From: Moraxella equi
GTDB lineage: Bacteria > Pseudomonadota > Gammaproteobacteria > Pseudomonadales > Moraxellaceae
DNA length: 8,375 nucleotides
Direction: 5' to 3'
Assembly (NCBI RefSeq): GCF_002027555.1
Contig: NZ_MXAP01000069.1
Span: 1 to 8,375 of the forward strand
Below the pieces are notes generated by a model, which was not told the origin of the DNA, made no database searches, and saw nothing but the letters and a program-made list of their open reading frames with translations. Each line of letters opens with the position of its first letter. The stretch's first letter is position 1. A program made the position numbers and the translations under genes. Of the stretch, positions 1 to 5,295 are shown piece by piece.

Positions 1-9
1 GGTTCGGTT

Positions 10-174
10 GGTATATTTTGCATGAAAAATGGCTAAATCTTGTGGCTCGAAGGCGAAAACTTGCTTGATAGAACAACTATCAATCTCAAGTTTTTTCCTT
101 GCAAAACGTGCGATTCCCCTTACTTTTTTAAACAGGCATTTTTCATTGCAAATACCAAAGGCAGGTACGCCCTA
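10..174 (+). repeat. Intergenic repeat element, copy 1, upstream of sstT
   Basis: This stretch shares several blocks, in the same order, with the reverse strand of 7922-8013. The blocks are a small hairpin (TTGATAG at 65-71 with CTATCAA at 77-83), a segment at 93-122 beginning TTTTCCTTG and ending in CCCCTTA, and a right arm at 138-174 (TTTTTCATTGCAAATAC, then AAAGGCAGGTACGCCC). The right arm (135-156) is also inverted-repeated by 10-33, where GGTAT is followed by TTTTGCATGAAAAATGGC. Relative to copy 2, about 15 bases are extra at 122-137. The element may begin before the window. Plus-strand frame 3 is open from the left edge to a TGA at 66-68 (21 codons), so the end of an unseen upstream gene could overlap the left arm; that cannot be decided here. 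Confidence 0.6.
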
Positions 175-190
175 ACAAAACGAAAATTCA

Positions 191-221
191 TTAACACTTT
201 TATTACAAAAAGTGGTATAGT
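191..221 (+). promoter_or_regulatory. Candidate promoter of sstT
   Basis: TATAGT at 216-221 is preceded by TGG, giving an extended -10 (TGN) form. TTAACA at 191-196 is a 5 of 6 match to a -35 box, but the spacing of 19 is longer than ideal. A 7-bp inverted repeat (CACTTTT 195-201, AAAAGTG 208-214) lies in the spacer and could be an operator. Sequence only. Confidence 0.4.
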
Positions 222-284
222 TATCACATTTTGCAATCTTATCATCTTGTGATTTAACAAGTGTTTGTTAATAAGGAATGATTC

Positions 285-1499
285 ATGCGTCAACTTGTGA
301 ATGCATACATGCGTGTGGGACTTGTGCCACTTATTTTGATTGCCTTGGTGCTAGGCGTGTTGATTGGCAGTGTTGCCAAAGATGTTGGCATGTCGCTTGG
401 GGTGCTGGGCGATGTGTTTGTCGGAGCCTTAAAAGCAGTCGCCCCGATATTGGTGTTCGCCTTGGTACTCTCTGCCGTGGCAGGATTTAAGAGCAGTAGC
501 GACGCTCGGGTCAAGCCTGTCATGCTACTGTATGTGGTGGGGACATTTACCGCTGCTTTGACTGCTGTACTGGCAAGTTTTGCCTTTCCCATTGAGCTTG
601 TGGGTCTGGCCGACATGCAAGCGGTAGAGCAATCCGCCCCCCAATCTTTACGTGAAGTCCTAAAAAACCTACTCATGAATCTGGTTGCCAACCCCGTGAC
701 CGCCCTTAGCAATGCCAACTATCTGGGTATTTTGACATGGTCGGTACTGATTGGTTTGGGGCTACGTCATGCGTCCGAGACCACCAAAACGGTCGTTCAT
801 GACATCTCAAATGCCGTCTCAGCGGTGGTAAAATGGATTGTGGCGATTGCCCCATTTGGTATCTTAGGGCTGGTGTCAAAGACCGTGGCGGAGACAGGTT
901 TTGACGGTCTGGCAAGCTACGCCAAGCTACTTATCGTACTGGTCGGTGCCATGCTGTTTATCGCTTTGGTGGTAAACCCCATCATTGTCTTTGTCAAGAC
1001 TCGTAAAAACCCCTATCCGCTCGTTATCGCTTGCCTGCGTGAATCAGGAGTGACGGCATTTTTTACCCGTTCATCTGCCGCCAACATTCCAGTGAACATG
1101 AACCTTGCCAAAAAACTTGGGCTAAACGAAGACACCTATTCGCTCACCATTCCACTGGGGGCAACCATCAACATGGCGGGGGCTGCCATCACCATCAACA
1201 TCTTGACACTTGCCGCCGCTCATACCCTTGGCGTGGAAGTCAGCTTCTTCCAAGCCCTACTGCTTGCCATCGTTGGCTCTGTCAGTGCTTGTGGTGCCTC
1301 AGGTGTGGCAGGTGGCTCACTGCTGCTCATCCCATTGGCGTGCGGACTGTTTAATATCTCCAACGACATCGCCATGCAAGTCGTTGCCATCGGCTTTATC
1401 ATCGGGATAGTACAAGACTCAGCAGAGACTGCCCTTAACTCATCAACCGACGTGTTATTTACCGCTGCTGCCGACCCTAAATATGCCTATAAGGGTTAA
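285..1499 (+). CDS. sstT: Serine/threonine:sodium symporter SstT
   Basis: An inner-membrane carrier of the dicarboxylate/amino acid:cation symporter (DAACS) family that imports serine and threonine with sodium. At 404 residues it is close to the roughly 414 of E. coli SstT. The protein is hydrophobic throughout, with a cytoplasmic-looking N-terminus ([12 protein letters not shown]). It carries the family's re-entrant loop and substrate/ion region around residues 260-272 ([13 protein letters not shown]) and 290-299 ([10 protein letters not shown]), and a glycine/serine-rich stretch near residues 328-350. The ATG at 285 is preceded by AAGGA at 273-277, 7 bases away, which fixes the start. It has its own intergenic region with an extended -10 candidate and the repeat element upstream. 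No terminator lies in the 24-base gap to the lipoprotein gene, so the two are probably co-transcribed. Other DAACS carriers (glutamate, dicarboxylate) are less likely given the overall resemblance to SstT. Confidence 0.93.
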   Translation: MRQLVNAYMRVGLVPLILIALVLGVLIGSVAKDVGMSLGVLGDVFVGALKAVAPILVFALVLSAVAGFKSSSDARVKPVMLLYVVGTFTAALTAVLASFAFPIELVGLADMQAVEQSAPQSLREVLKNLLMNLVANPVTALSNANYLGILTWSVLIGLGLRHASETTKTVVHDISNAVSAVVKWIVAIAPFGILGLVSKTVAETGFDGLASYAKLLIVLVGAMLFIALVVNPIIVFVKTRKNPYPLVIACLRESGVTAFFTRSSAANIPVNMNLAKKLGLNEDTYSLTIPLGATINMAGAAITINILTLAAAHTLGVEVSFFQALLLAIVGSVSACGASGVAGGSLLLIPLACGLFNISNDIAMQVVAIGFIIGIVQDSAETALNSSTDVLFTAAADPKYAYKG

Positions 1500-1523
1500 G
1501 AGATTCAAAGGACAAAAGGAGCA

Positions 1524-1949
1524 ATGATGAAAAAATTATTATCAACTCTAATCACAGCAGGGATACTGGTCGGTTGTGCCAGTACACCTGCTACACCGCC
1601 TGCCATGCCATCTCTACTGGTCATGCCCAACACCAAAAAGACCAACGAACCGCTTAGCCCTGACACCTATGTGGACGGTGTGGGCATGCTTCATTTTAAA
1701 GACTATCACGCCAAAGTCACTTATGGCGACAGGATTTATCTGCTTGATAGCTATGTCGTTCCATTAGAGCAACCTTTTTATATCCATGTACGTACAGCAG
1801 ATGGCACAGCGATTATGGCAGATACCGCAGTCAAAATCGCCATCAGCTATATCACCTCCAAAGGCTGTACCGAGCCATTGGTTCGCCGTGCAGACCTAGA
1901 CAAAAGCACTAATGATAAGAGTGAACGGATTATCGGTGTGGCGTGCTAA
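1524..1949 (+). CDS. Small predicted lipoprotein
   Basis: I do not recognise the family. The N-terminus is a lipoprotein signal: MMKKLL, a hydrophobic stretch, then the lipobox LVGC with the lipidated cysteine at residue 18. After cleavage a short Thr/Pro/Ala-rich linker (STPATPPAMP) leads into a soluble domain of about 100 residues containing beta-prone segments (MLHFKDYHAKVTYGDRIYLL, residues 52-71). Two further cysteines, C115 and the final residue C141, could form a disulfide in the periplasm. Two adjacent ATGs exist: AAAGGA at 1515-1520 is very close to the first (1524) and better spaced for the second (1527), so the protein may begin one residue later. It lies 24 bases after sstT and is followed by a strong terminator, suggesting an sstT-lipoprotein transcript. 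A role in transport is not implied by sequence. Confidence 0.82.
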   Translation: MMKKLLSTLITAGILVGCASTPATPPAMPSLLVMPNTKKTNEPLSPDTYVDGVGMLHFKDYHAKVTYGDRIYLLDSYVVPLEQPFYIHVRTADGTAIMADTAVKIAISYITSKGCTEPLVRRADLDKSTNDKSERIIGVAC

Positions 1950-1970
1950 TTCCTTGTTGATCCAAAAACA

Positions 1971-1997
1971 AAATCGGACACTAAGTCCGATTTTTTT
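1971..1997. terminator. Bidirectional intrinsic terminator
   Basis: ATCGGAC (1973-1979) pairs with GTCCGAT (1985-1991) around a 5-base loop, followed by T7 on the plus strand. Upstream A-rich bases give a T-rich tract (TTTTGTTTTT) on the minus strand. It lies between convergent genes and can end both the sstT-lipoprotein transcript and the yggX transcript. Confidence 0.88.
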
Positions 1998-2023
1998 ATA
2001 CTTAAATAAAATTTAGTGCAAAT

Positions 2024-2314
2024 TTAACTCTCTTTCGGCTTAAACCCTGCTGGGCGTTCATAGTCGCCATTGTCTAGGAATAGTTCACGTTGCTCGGCGA
2101 TGAATTTTTTGGCGTCTTTATCCACCATACTTAGGTGCTTTTCGTTGATGAGCATGGTTTGTAATTCTAGCCATTCGTCCCACGCTTTTTTTGAGACGGT
2201 GTTTTGGATTTCCTCGCCTTTGGCATTGGGGAAAGGCGGATTTGGCATTTTTGGCAGATTTTCTTGGTATTTGCGACAAAAAACCAAATTGGTTTTGGGG
2301 TTAAAGATTTCCAT
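2024..2314 (-). CDS. yggX: Probable Fe(2+)-trafficking protein YggX
   Basis: A small cytoplasmic protein linked to iron handling and protection of iron-sulfur clusters against oxidants. At 96 residues it is close to the roughly 90 usual for the family. It shows the family's N-terminal [11 protein letters not shown] with the conserved cysteine (C13), then [11 protein letters not shown], and the central block [19 protein letters not shown], which is the strongest signature. I chose ATG at 2314, because GGA lies 7 bases upstream. A TTG at 2326 in the same frame would add four residues but uses that ribosome binding site as its own codon. The N-terminus is still about seven residues longer than typical (MEIFNPKTN before LVFC). 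It stands alone after the RNA ligase gene, with a good -10 box just upstream, and ends at the shared terminator at 1971-1997. Confidence 0.93.
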   Translation of the reverse strand: MEIFNPKTNLVFCRKYQENLPKMPNPPFPNAKGEEIQNTVSKKAWDEWLELQTMLINEKHLSMVDKDAKKFIAEQRELFLDNGDYERPAGFKPKES

Positions 2315-2338
2315 GATTTTTTCCAAAGTAAAAAGGAT

Positions 2339-2344
2339 ATTATA
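2339..2344 (-). promoter_or_regulatory. Candidate -10 box of yggX
   Basis: A perfect TATAAT on the minus strand, 25 bases before the yggX ATG. At a 17-base spacing the upstream hexamer is CCCAAA, a poor -35. A perfect TTGACA (2375-2370) lies upstream at the non-standard spacing of 25, inside the 19-bp repeat. The promoter may therefore depend on an activator, or one of the two boxes is coincidental. Confidence 0.45.
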
Positions 2345-2364
2345 GCAAATGTGGGGGCGGCTTT

Positions 2365-2383
2365 GGGGTTGTCAAGGGGTGTC
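2365..2383. repeat. 19-bp direct repeat, left copy
   Basis: GGGGTTGTCAAGGGGTGTC matches 3222-3240 at 18 of 19 positions, in the same orientation. The pair flanks the ligase gene and its leader. The last bases also form one arm of a 7-bp inverted repeat (GGGGTGT 2376-2382 with ACACCCC 2395-2401), which has no T-tract on either side. On the minus strand the repeat contains TTGACA. Confidence 0.7.
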
Positions 2384-2446
2384 ATGGATAAATTACACCC
2401 CCTTGATAAGGACTAAACCCCTTCAAAAATCAGCCCAATTTGCCAA

Positions 2447-3007
2447 TCACGCCTTAACAGGCCATTTAAGCCCAAAATCACGGCGTTTGATTTTGACCAT
2501 ATCGCCATTGTCCCTATGCCATACCACGCCTTCGACCACATGATTTTCAAAACATGCCTTTAAGCCGTCAAAATCTCTTGGCAGTTCGTCATCAAATCGC
2601 CAATCGCCATGTTTGACAAGCTCGTGCTTGGGGCGTTTGTGCGGATTGCCTTGCACTTTTGGACCGATAAGCTCATAAGTGCCGTCCACTCCGTCAAAAT
2701 CGGCAAAGGCTTCATTGTGCCAACGGTCAGCAGGGTTGTCGTCTTGTACGGCTACCCAGCCTGGCCAATGTCCTGTAATGCTGTCAGGCTCTTGGGCGGG
2801 AATAAAGCCGTCTGGCGGGGTTTTGCCTTTTTTGGCATCATAACGTTTGTAGAGTTTGCCGTCTTGGACGAGCGTGGACGTGCCGTCTATTTTGACCGTT
2901 GCCACGCCTTCGCCCTGTACGACCCATTCGGCTCCTGCCACCACGTCATCATAGACTTGGCGAGTGCCTTCATAATCTCTTTTAAATAAAGAAATGACTT
3001 TTTTCAT
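2447..3007 (-). CDS. Compact RNA-ligase-like nucleotidyltransferase (RLIG1/DUF5565-type)
   Basis: Predicted ATP-dependent ligase that would join RNA 5'-phosphate and 3'-hydroxyl ends through a lysine-adenylate. The covalent nucleotidyltransferase motifs are visible in order: motif I KIDG (K39 to G42, K39 the predicted adenylated lysine), KRYDAKKG (54-61), a motif III-like TYELIGPKVQGNPH (110-123), motif IV EGVVW (159-163) and motif V KIKR (172-175). It resembles the RNA ligase 1 (C12orf29/RLIG1) family but is short, 186 residues, ending soon after motif V, so little beyond the catalytic core is present. I chose the ATG at 3007 because GGAG (3017-3014) sits 6 bases before it; an in-frame start at 3031 would lie inside the terminator stem. 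It follows a structured leader and the VapBC-like pair on the same strand. The substrate is unknown; a DNA ligase or capping-type enzyme is less likely. Family assignment is from motifs only. Confidence 0.8.
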   Translation of the reverse strand: MKKVISLFKRDYEGTRQVYDDVVAGAEWVVQGEGVATVKIDGTSTLVQDGKLYKRYDAKKGKTPPDGFIPAQEPDSITGHWPGWVAVQDDNPADRWHNEAFADFDGVDGTYELIGPKVQGNPHKRPKHELVKHGDWRFDDELPRDFDGLKACFENHVVEGVVWHRDNGDMVKIKRRDFGLKWPVKA

Positions 3008-3019
3008 AAAAAACTCCAA

Positions 3020-3197
3020 TAAAAAAACCACCCAAAAATTTGAGTGGTTCTAAGTTAAACGTACACGCACGACCTAACTTGCTACTCCTAGTTTGGGGTA
3101 GCAAATGCAAATGTTTGCAGATAAAGTATGTGCCTTATCTGTCAAATCAGTAGGTAAAAAGGGTAACTGCGTCATTGTGCGATAATTACAAAAATAA
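3020..3197 (-). ncRNA. Candidate structured leader RNA or small RNA upstream of the ligase gene
   Basis: No reading frame is convincing here, but successive hairpins can be drawn. In minus-strand order: CAGATAA/TTATCTG (3141-3135 with 3124-3118, 10-base loop); GCAAA/TTTGC (3118-3107); GCTAC/GTAGC arms (3102-3081, seven of eight pairs on the minus strand with one C-A mismatch); AAGTTA/TAACTT (3080-3075 with 3057-3052) enclosing a CGT/ACG inner stem; then the terminator. A promoter at 3232-3204 would give a transcript of about 178 nt. An internal TTGACA at 3145-3140 could start a shorter one. It matches no riboswitch class that I recognise and is not a tRNA. It could be a cis-acting attenuator, a stand-alone small RNA, or a substrate of the ligase. 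Confidence 0.5.
3021..3049 (-). terminator. Intrinsic terminator just before the ligase ribosome binding site
   Basis: On the minus strand AACCACTCAAA (3049-3039) pairs with TTTGGGTGGTT (about 3036-3026), with one G-U pair, followed by a T-tract at 3027-3021. The plus strand has no T-tract after the stem, so the signal is directional. The T-tract ends only 3 bases before the GGAG of the ligase gene, the layout of an attenuator or of a small RNA ended just upstream of a gene. Confidence 0.8.
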
Positions 3198-3203
3198 AAA
3201 TCT

Positions 3204-3232
3204 ATGGTAAATGAAAAGTTGGGGGTTGTCAA
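3204..3232 (-). promoter_or_regulatory. Promoter for the leader RNA and ligase gene
   Basis: On the minus strand a perfect TTGACA (3232-3227) is followed after exactly 17 bases by TACCAT (3209-3204), a 4 of 6 match to the -10 consensus. Transcription would start near 3197. The -35 box lies inside the 19-bp repeat at 3222-3240. Confidence 0.55.
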
Positions 3233-3240
3233 GGGGAGTC
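3222..3240. repeat. 19-bp direct repeat, right copy
   Basis: GGGGTTGTCAAGGGGAGTC, the partner of 2365-2383. Similarity continues weakly beyond both ends (a T and a GAT at matching offsets on the right). It lies between the vapC stop codon and the leader and supplies the -35 box TTGACA on the minus strand. Confidence 0.7.
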
Positions 3241-3272
3241 TTTGATTTGCTAAATACTCGCTAAAATCATGC

Positions 3273-3668
3273 TCAGCTTATCAACCTTCCCTTTAATTCA
3301 TTATATAAAGGAAATTTGGTATCCACACTTGCCAAATAACACTCATAAATAATTGAAGTGGCGATAATGAGCCTATCCATAGGGTCTTTATGATGTTCTG
3401 GTAGAGCCGTAGCAACATGGGCAATTTGTGGTGTGATGTCCAAAAACTCAATGTCGGTATAATTTTGCACTCTGTCAAACCATGTTAAATATGGGATATT
3501 TAGCTCAATTCGTCCTTTTTGTACCAGCCACGACATTTCAAAGCAAGTGGCAGATGACACAAAAAGCCTATCAGCATTATCCAGTTGGTTTTTGATAGAT
3601 TTTGGCAATCGGTCATCAATTTGATTGACATACCAATAAAAAATATGCGTATCCATGATGATATTCAT
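3273..3668 (-). CDS. PIN-domain ribonuclease toxin, VapC-like
   Basis: Predicted Mg2+-dependent endoribonuclease toxin of a type II toxin-antitoxin system. The single PIN domain spans the protein (131 residues, the usual size). The acidic residues expected of the active site are visible: D in MDTHIFYW at the N-terminus, E in FEMSWL, D in the HKDPMDRLII block, and a final D in LASVDTKF. I chose the ATG at 3668 because it overlaps the antitoxin stop codon as ATGA, the usual translational coupling. An in-frame ATG at 3683 would add MDTIG and a 19-base overlap. It lies downstream of its antitoxin gene and is followed within about 40 bases by the promoter of the RNA ligase leader. VapC enzymes typically cut tRNA or rRNA; the target here is unknown. 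Confidence 0.9.
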   Translation of the reverse strand: MNIIMDTHIFYWYVNQIDDRLPKSIKNQLDNADRLFVSSATCFEMSWLVQKGRIELNIPYLTWFDRVQNYTDIEFLDITPQIAHVATALPEHHKDPMDRLIIATSIIYECYLASVDTKFPLYNELKGRLIS

Positions 3669-3889
3669 GCCGATGGTGTCCATTCTGCACTTAATTCACC
3701 AGTATCAACAATATCGCCAACTTGTCGCCCACAGCCCTTTAAAATATCGGGCATTTGGCGTTTTGGCTTAGTGGCTTGCTCTTGTTTTGGTTTTGGTAAA
3801 ATTAACACGTCCACATCACTGACATCAGGTGGCGTGTCTATCCAGTGAATTTGATTGCCAACGATTTTGGCTTGATAAGCGACAAGCAT
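3665..3889 (-). CDS. Antitoxin of the VapC-like pair
   Basis: A 74-residue protein encoded immediately upstream of, and overlapping, the PIN toxin gene, which is the basis for calling it the antitoxin. The N-terminal half (QAKIVGNQIHWIDTPPDVSDVDVLILP) looks like a short beta-rich domain of the kind seen in small antitoxins. The middle is Lys/Gln-rich (KPKQEQATKPKRQ), and the C-terminal half (MPDILKGCGRQVGDIVDTGELSAEW) resembles a flexible toxin-binding tail. I do not see a clear helix-turn-helix or ribbon-helix-helix signature, so the DNA-binding family is undetermined. The start at 3889 has AAGGA 6 bases upstream. Autoregulation of the pair is usual in this class, and AT-rich repeats lie upstream at 3912-3990. 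Confidence 0.82.
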   Translation of the reverse strand: MLVAYQAKIVGNQIHWIDTPPDVSDVDVLILPKPKQEQATKPKRQMPDILKGCGRQVGDIVDTGELSAEWTPSA

Positions 3890-3911
3890 ATTTTTTCCTT
3901 AGAATTTTTTA

Positions 3912-3990
3912 TCAGTTTATAAAAATTTGAAAGGGATTGCAATGATAATTTATCCTAAACAGTCAGTTTATATTTTTATAAAAATTTTTC
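3912..3990. promoter_or_regulatory. AT-rich repeats upstream of the toxin-antitoxin pair
   Basis: The 13-mer TTTATAAAAATTT occurs at 3916-3928 and again at 3975-3987, and TCAGTTTATA occurs at 3912-3921 and 3963-3972. The second 13-mer is part of a near-palindrome. On the minus strand TTGCAA followed by TATAAA (15-base spacer) is a weak promoter candidate. The repeats could be operators for the antitoxin, but chance matches are likely in such AT-rich DNA. Confidence 0.3.
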
Positions 3991-4103
3991 ATAAATATTT
4001 GAAATCACTAAAAATAATAGCATAACCTTGTATTTATCAAGCGTCTATCATCATTTGGATGTTTGTGTTGTTTTTGTTTTGTGTATAAGTGTTTTTTGAC
4101 ATA

Positions 4104-4131
4104 TTGACAAAGCCAAAATATCTACTATATT
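4104..4131 (+). promoter_or_regulatory. Promoter of the DUF1566 gene
   Basis: A perfect TTGACA at 4104-4109, a 16-base spacer, and TATATT at 4126-4131 (5 of 6). A second TTGACA lies 8 bases upstream (4096-4101) with a poorer -10. Transcription would start near 4138, about 28 bases before the start codon. Confidence 0.6.
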
Positions 4132-4165
4132 GGAACACAGATAACATAAAAGGAGATTTGTTCTC

Positions 4166-4822
4166 ATGTTAAAATTATTCTTAACAAAATCGCTTTTGGT
4201 TGCCTTGCCGATGATTACTCTGGCAAGCACCGCTAACGCTGTCTCAGACACTGAACTGATGAAAAAAGGCATTTGGCGAGACCCAAAAACAGGGCTGTAC
4301 TGGGACAGATGTAGCGTGGGGCAGACATGGAACGGCACAACCTGTACAGGCACTCCGATTGAGCTAAATTGGCAAGATGCCAAAGACTATGTCAAAAAGT
4401 TTACCAATGAACAAGCCAAAGGTGGCTACACCAACTGGCGACTACCCACCATACAAGAACTCTCAACCATACGTTATTGCAGTAAAGGTTGGTTTCAAAA
4501 TATAGAAACCAAAAAGGTCAGCGAGCTGACCGCACAGGGGCGGGTGGAGCGAGAAGTAACCACCAATCATGGTACAATAATGATGACAATCCCTGCCGAT
4601 AATGGTGGTAGTCTGCAAGTGCCTGAATGGTGTGCAGATGGCTCAATTGCACCCACCTTAAACGCACAGATTTTTCCCAACAGTAAGGATGATCCTTATT
4701 GGTCTAGTTCGCCCTATGCCAATAACAGTAATAATGCGTGGGGTGCGGGCTTTTACTATGGCAGCGCCAGCTACTATAATAAGGATTATTCTACTTATGT
4801 GCGTGCCGTCCGTTCAGATTAG
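4166..4822 (+). CDS. Exported DUF1566 (Lcl C-terminal-like) protein
   Basis: The function of this family is not established; members are extracytoplasmic and the fold is often linked to adhesion or surface proteins. A signal peptide is clear (MLKLFLTKSLLVALPMITLA, cleavage after STANA at residue 25). The mature part has the family's marks: an early TGLYWDRC (residues 42-49), the core GGYTNWRLPTIQELSTI (86-102), YWSSSPY (178-184) and the C-terminal YVRAVRSD (211-218). Cysteines at 49, 60, 105 and 156 could form two disulfides. A charged stretch (KKVSELTAQGRVEREVTTNHG) between the core and the second half is probably a loop. The ATG at 4166 has AGGAG at 4151-4155, a longish 10-base spacing. A good promoter lies just upstream. 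The next gene, 62 bases on, also encodes an exported protein and has no terminator before it. Confidence 0.85.
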   Translation: MLKLFLTKSLLVALPMITLASTANAVSDTELMKKGIWRDPKTGLYWDRCSVGQTWNGTTCTGTPIELNWQDAKDYVKKFTNEQAKGGYTNWRLPTIQELSTIRYCSKGWFQNIETKKVSELTAQGRVEREVTTNHGTIMMTIPADNGGSLQVPEWCADGSIAPTLNAQIFPNSKDDPYWSSSPYANNSNNAWGAGFYYGSASYYNKDYSTYVRAVRSD

Positions 4823-4884
4823 TTTTTAATTTTTGGGTGTTTGGATTTTTGGTTTGATAATTAATCAGCAAAAAGGAACAAGTT

Positions 4885-5178
4885 ATGAAAAAATCAGTCA
4901 TCAAAACCTTGGCCACTGCGGTAGTTGCATTGGCAGTTGCCACGCCTGCATGGGCGGAGACCGTTCATACCTTTACTTATGACGGTGGCAAAAAAGCAGA
5001 GATTTATACCAGTTCGCAAGGCGTATTTGTCAAAACCCCTGTTAATAACTGGGACACCAAGTTTGAAAAAGGTAGCAGTTCTAGCTGTGAATACAAAAAA
5101 CACGGTTCATGCTACACCAAATCCCAAATGATTGCCGAAGTGGAAAGCAAAACCCGTTCAGGCGAGTACTGGCGTTAA
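4885..5178 (+). CDS. Small exported protein of unknown function
   Basis: A 97-residue protein I do not recognise. It begins with a standard signal peptide (MKK, a hydrophobic core, then ATPAWA), with cleavage after A24. The mature 73 residues start ETVHTFTYDGGKKAEIYTSS, an apparently beta-rich segment, and contain two cysteines eight residues apart (C68, C76) in SCEYKKHGSCYT, likely a disulfide loop in the periplasm. The protein is rich in Lys and Ser. The start is fixed by AAGGA 8 bases before the ATG. It lies 62 bases after the DUF1566 gene on the same strand. It may share that gene's transcript, or use a weak promoter in the gap (TTGGGT, 17 bases, GATAAT). A terminator follows at 5208-5237. 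Confidence 0.82.
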   Translation: MKKSVIKTLATAVVALAVATPAWAETVHTFTYDGGKKAEIYTSSQGVFVKTPVNNWDTKFEKGSSSSCEYKKHGSCYTKSQMIAEVESKTRSGEYWR

Positions 5179-5207
5179 TCCAACTTAAAAAATCCAAAAC
5201 ACCCACC

Positions 5208-5237
5208 AAACCCAAAATCGTATGGTTTTGGGTTTTT
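5208..5237 (+). terminator. Intrinsic terminator of the small exported protein gene
   Basis: AAACCCAAAA (5208-5217) pairs perfectly with TTTTGGGTTT (5226-5235) around an 8-base loop, running into a T-tract on the plus strand, about 30 bases after the stop codon. Confidence 0.85.
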
Positions 5238-5250
5238 GTAACAACAAACA

Positions 5251-5278
5251 AAAACCCAACGTCTGCACATTGGGTTTT
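5251..5278 (-). terminator. Intrinsic terminator of argH
   Basis: AAAACCCAA (5278-5270 on the minus strand) pairs with TTGGGTTTT (5259-5251) around a 10-base loop, followed on the minus strand by a T-rich tract (TTTTTGTTTGTTGTT). It lies just past the argH stop codon. Its stem sequence resembles that of the plus-strand terminator 14 bases away. Confidence 0.8.
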
Positions 5279-5295
5279 CATCAATCACGCTTTAA

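Noticed and set aside
40..252. 70-codon open frame upstream of sstT
   Set aside because: It lies across the repeat element, has no ribosome binding site or recognisable protein character, and is better explained as non-coding.
2609..2989. 126-codon open frame on the plus strand opposite the ligase gene
   Set aside because: It is a shadow of the ligase coding frame, which carries clear catalytic motifs and a good ribosome binding site.
3008..3031. Eight-residue N-terminal extension of the ligase (start at 3031)
   Set aside because: It would place the start inside the terminator stem and ignore the well-spaced GGAG before the ATG at 3007.
3051..3145. tRNA or tRNA-like gene in the ligase leader
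   Set aside because: No T-loop, anticodon stem or acceptor pairing in the right spacing could be drawn.
4051..4383. 110-codon minus-strand frame across the DUF1566 start
   Set aside because: It overlaps the promoter, ribosome binding site and signal peptide of the DUF1566 gene and has no recognisable features.
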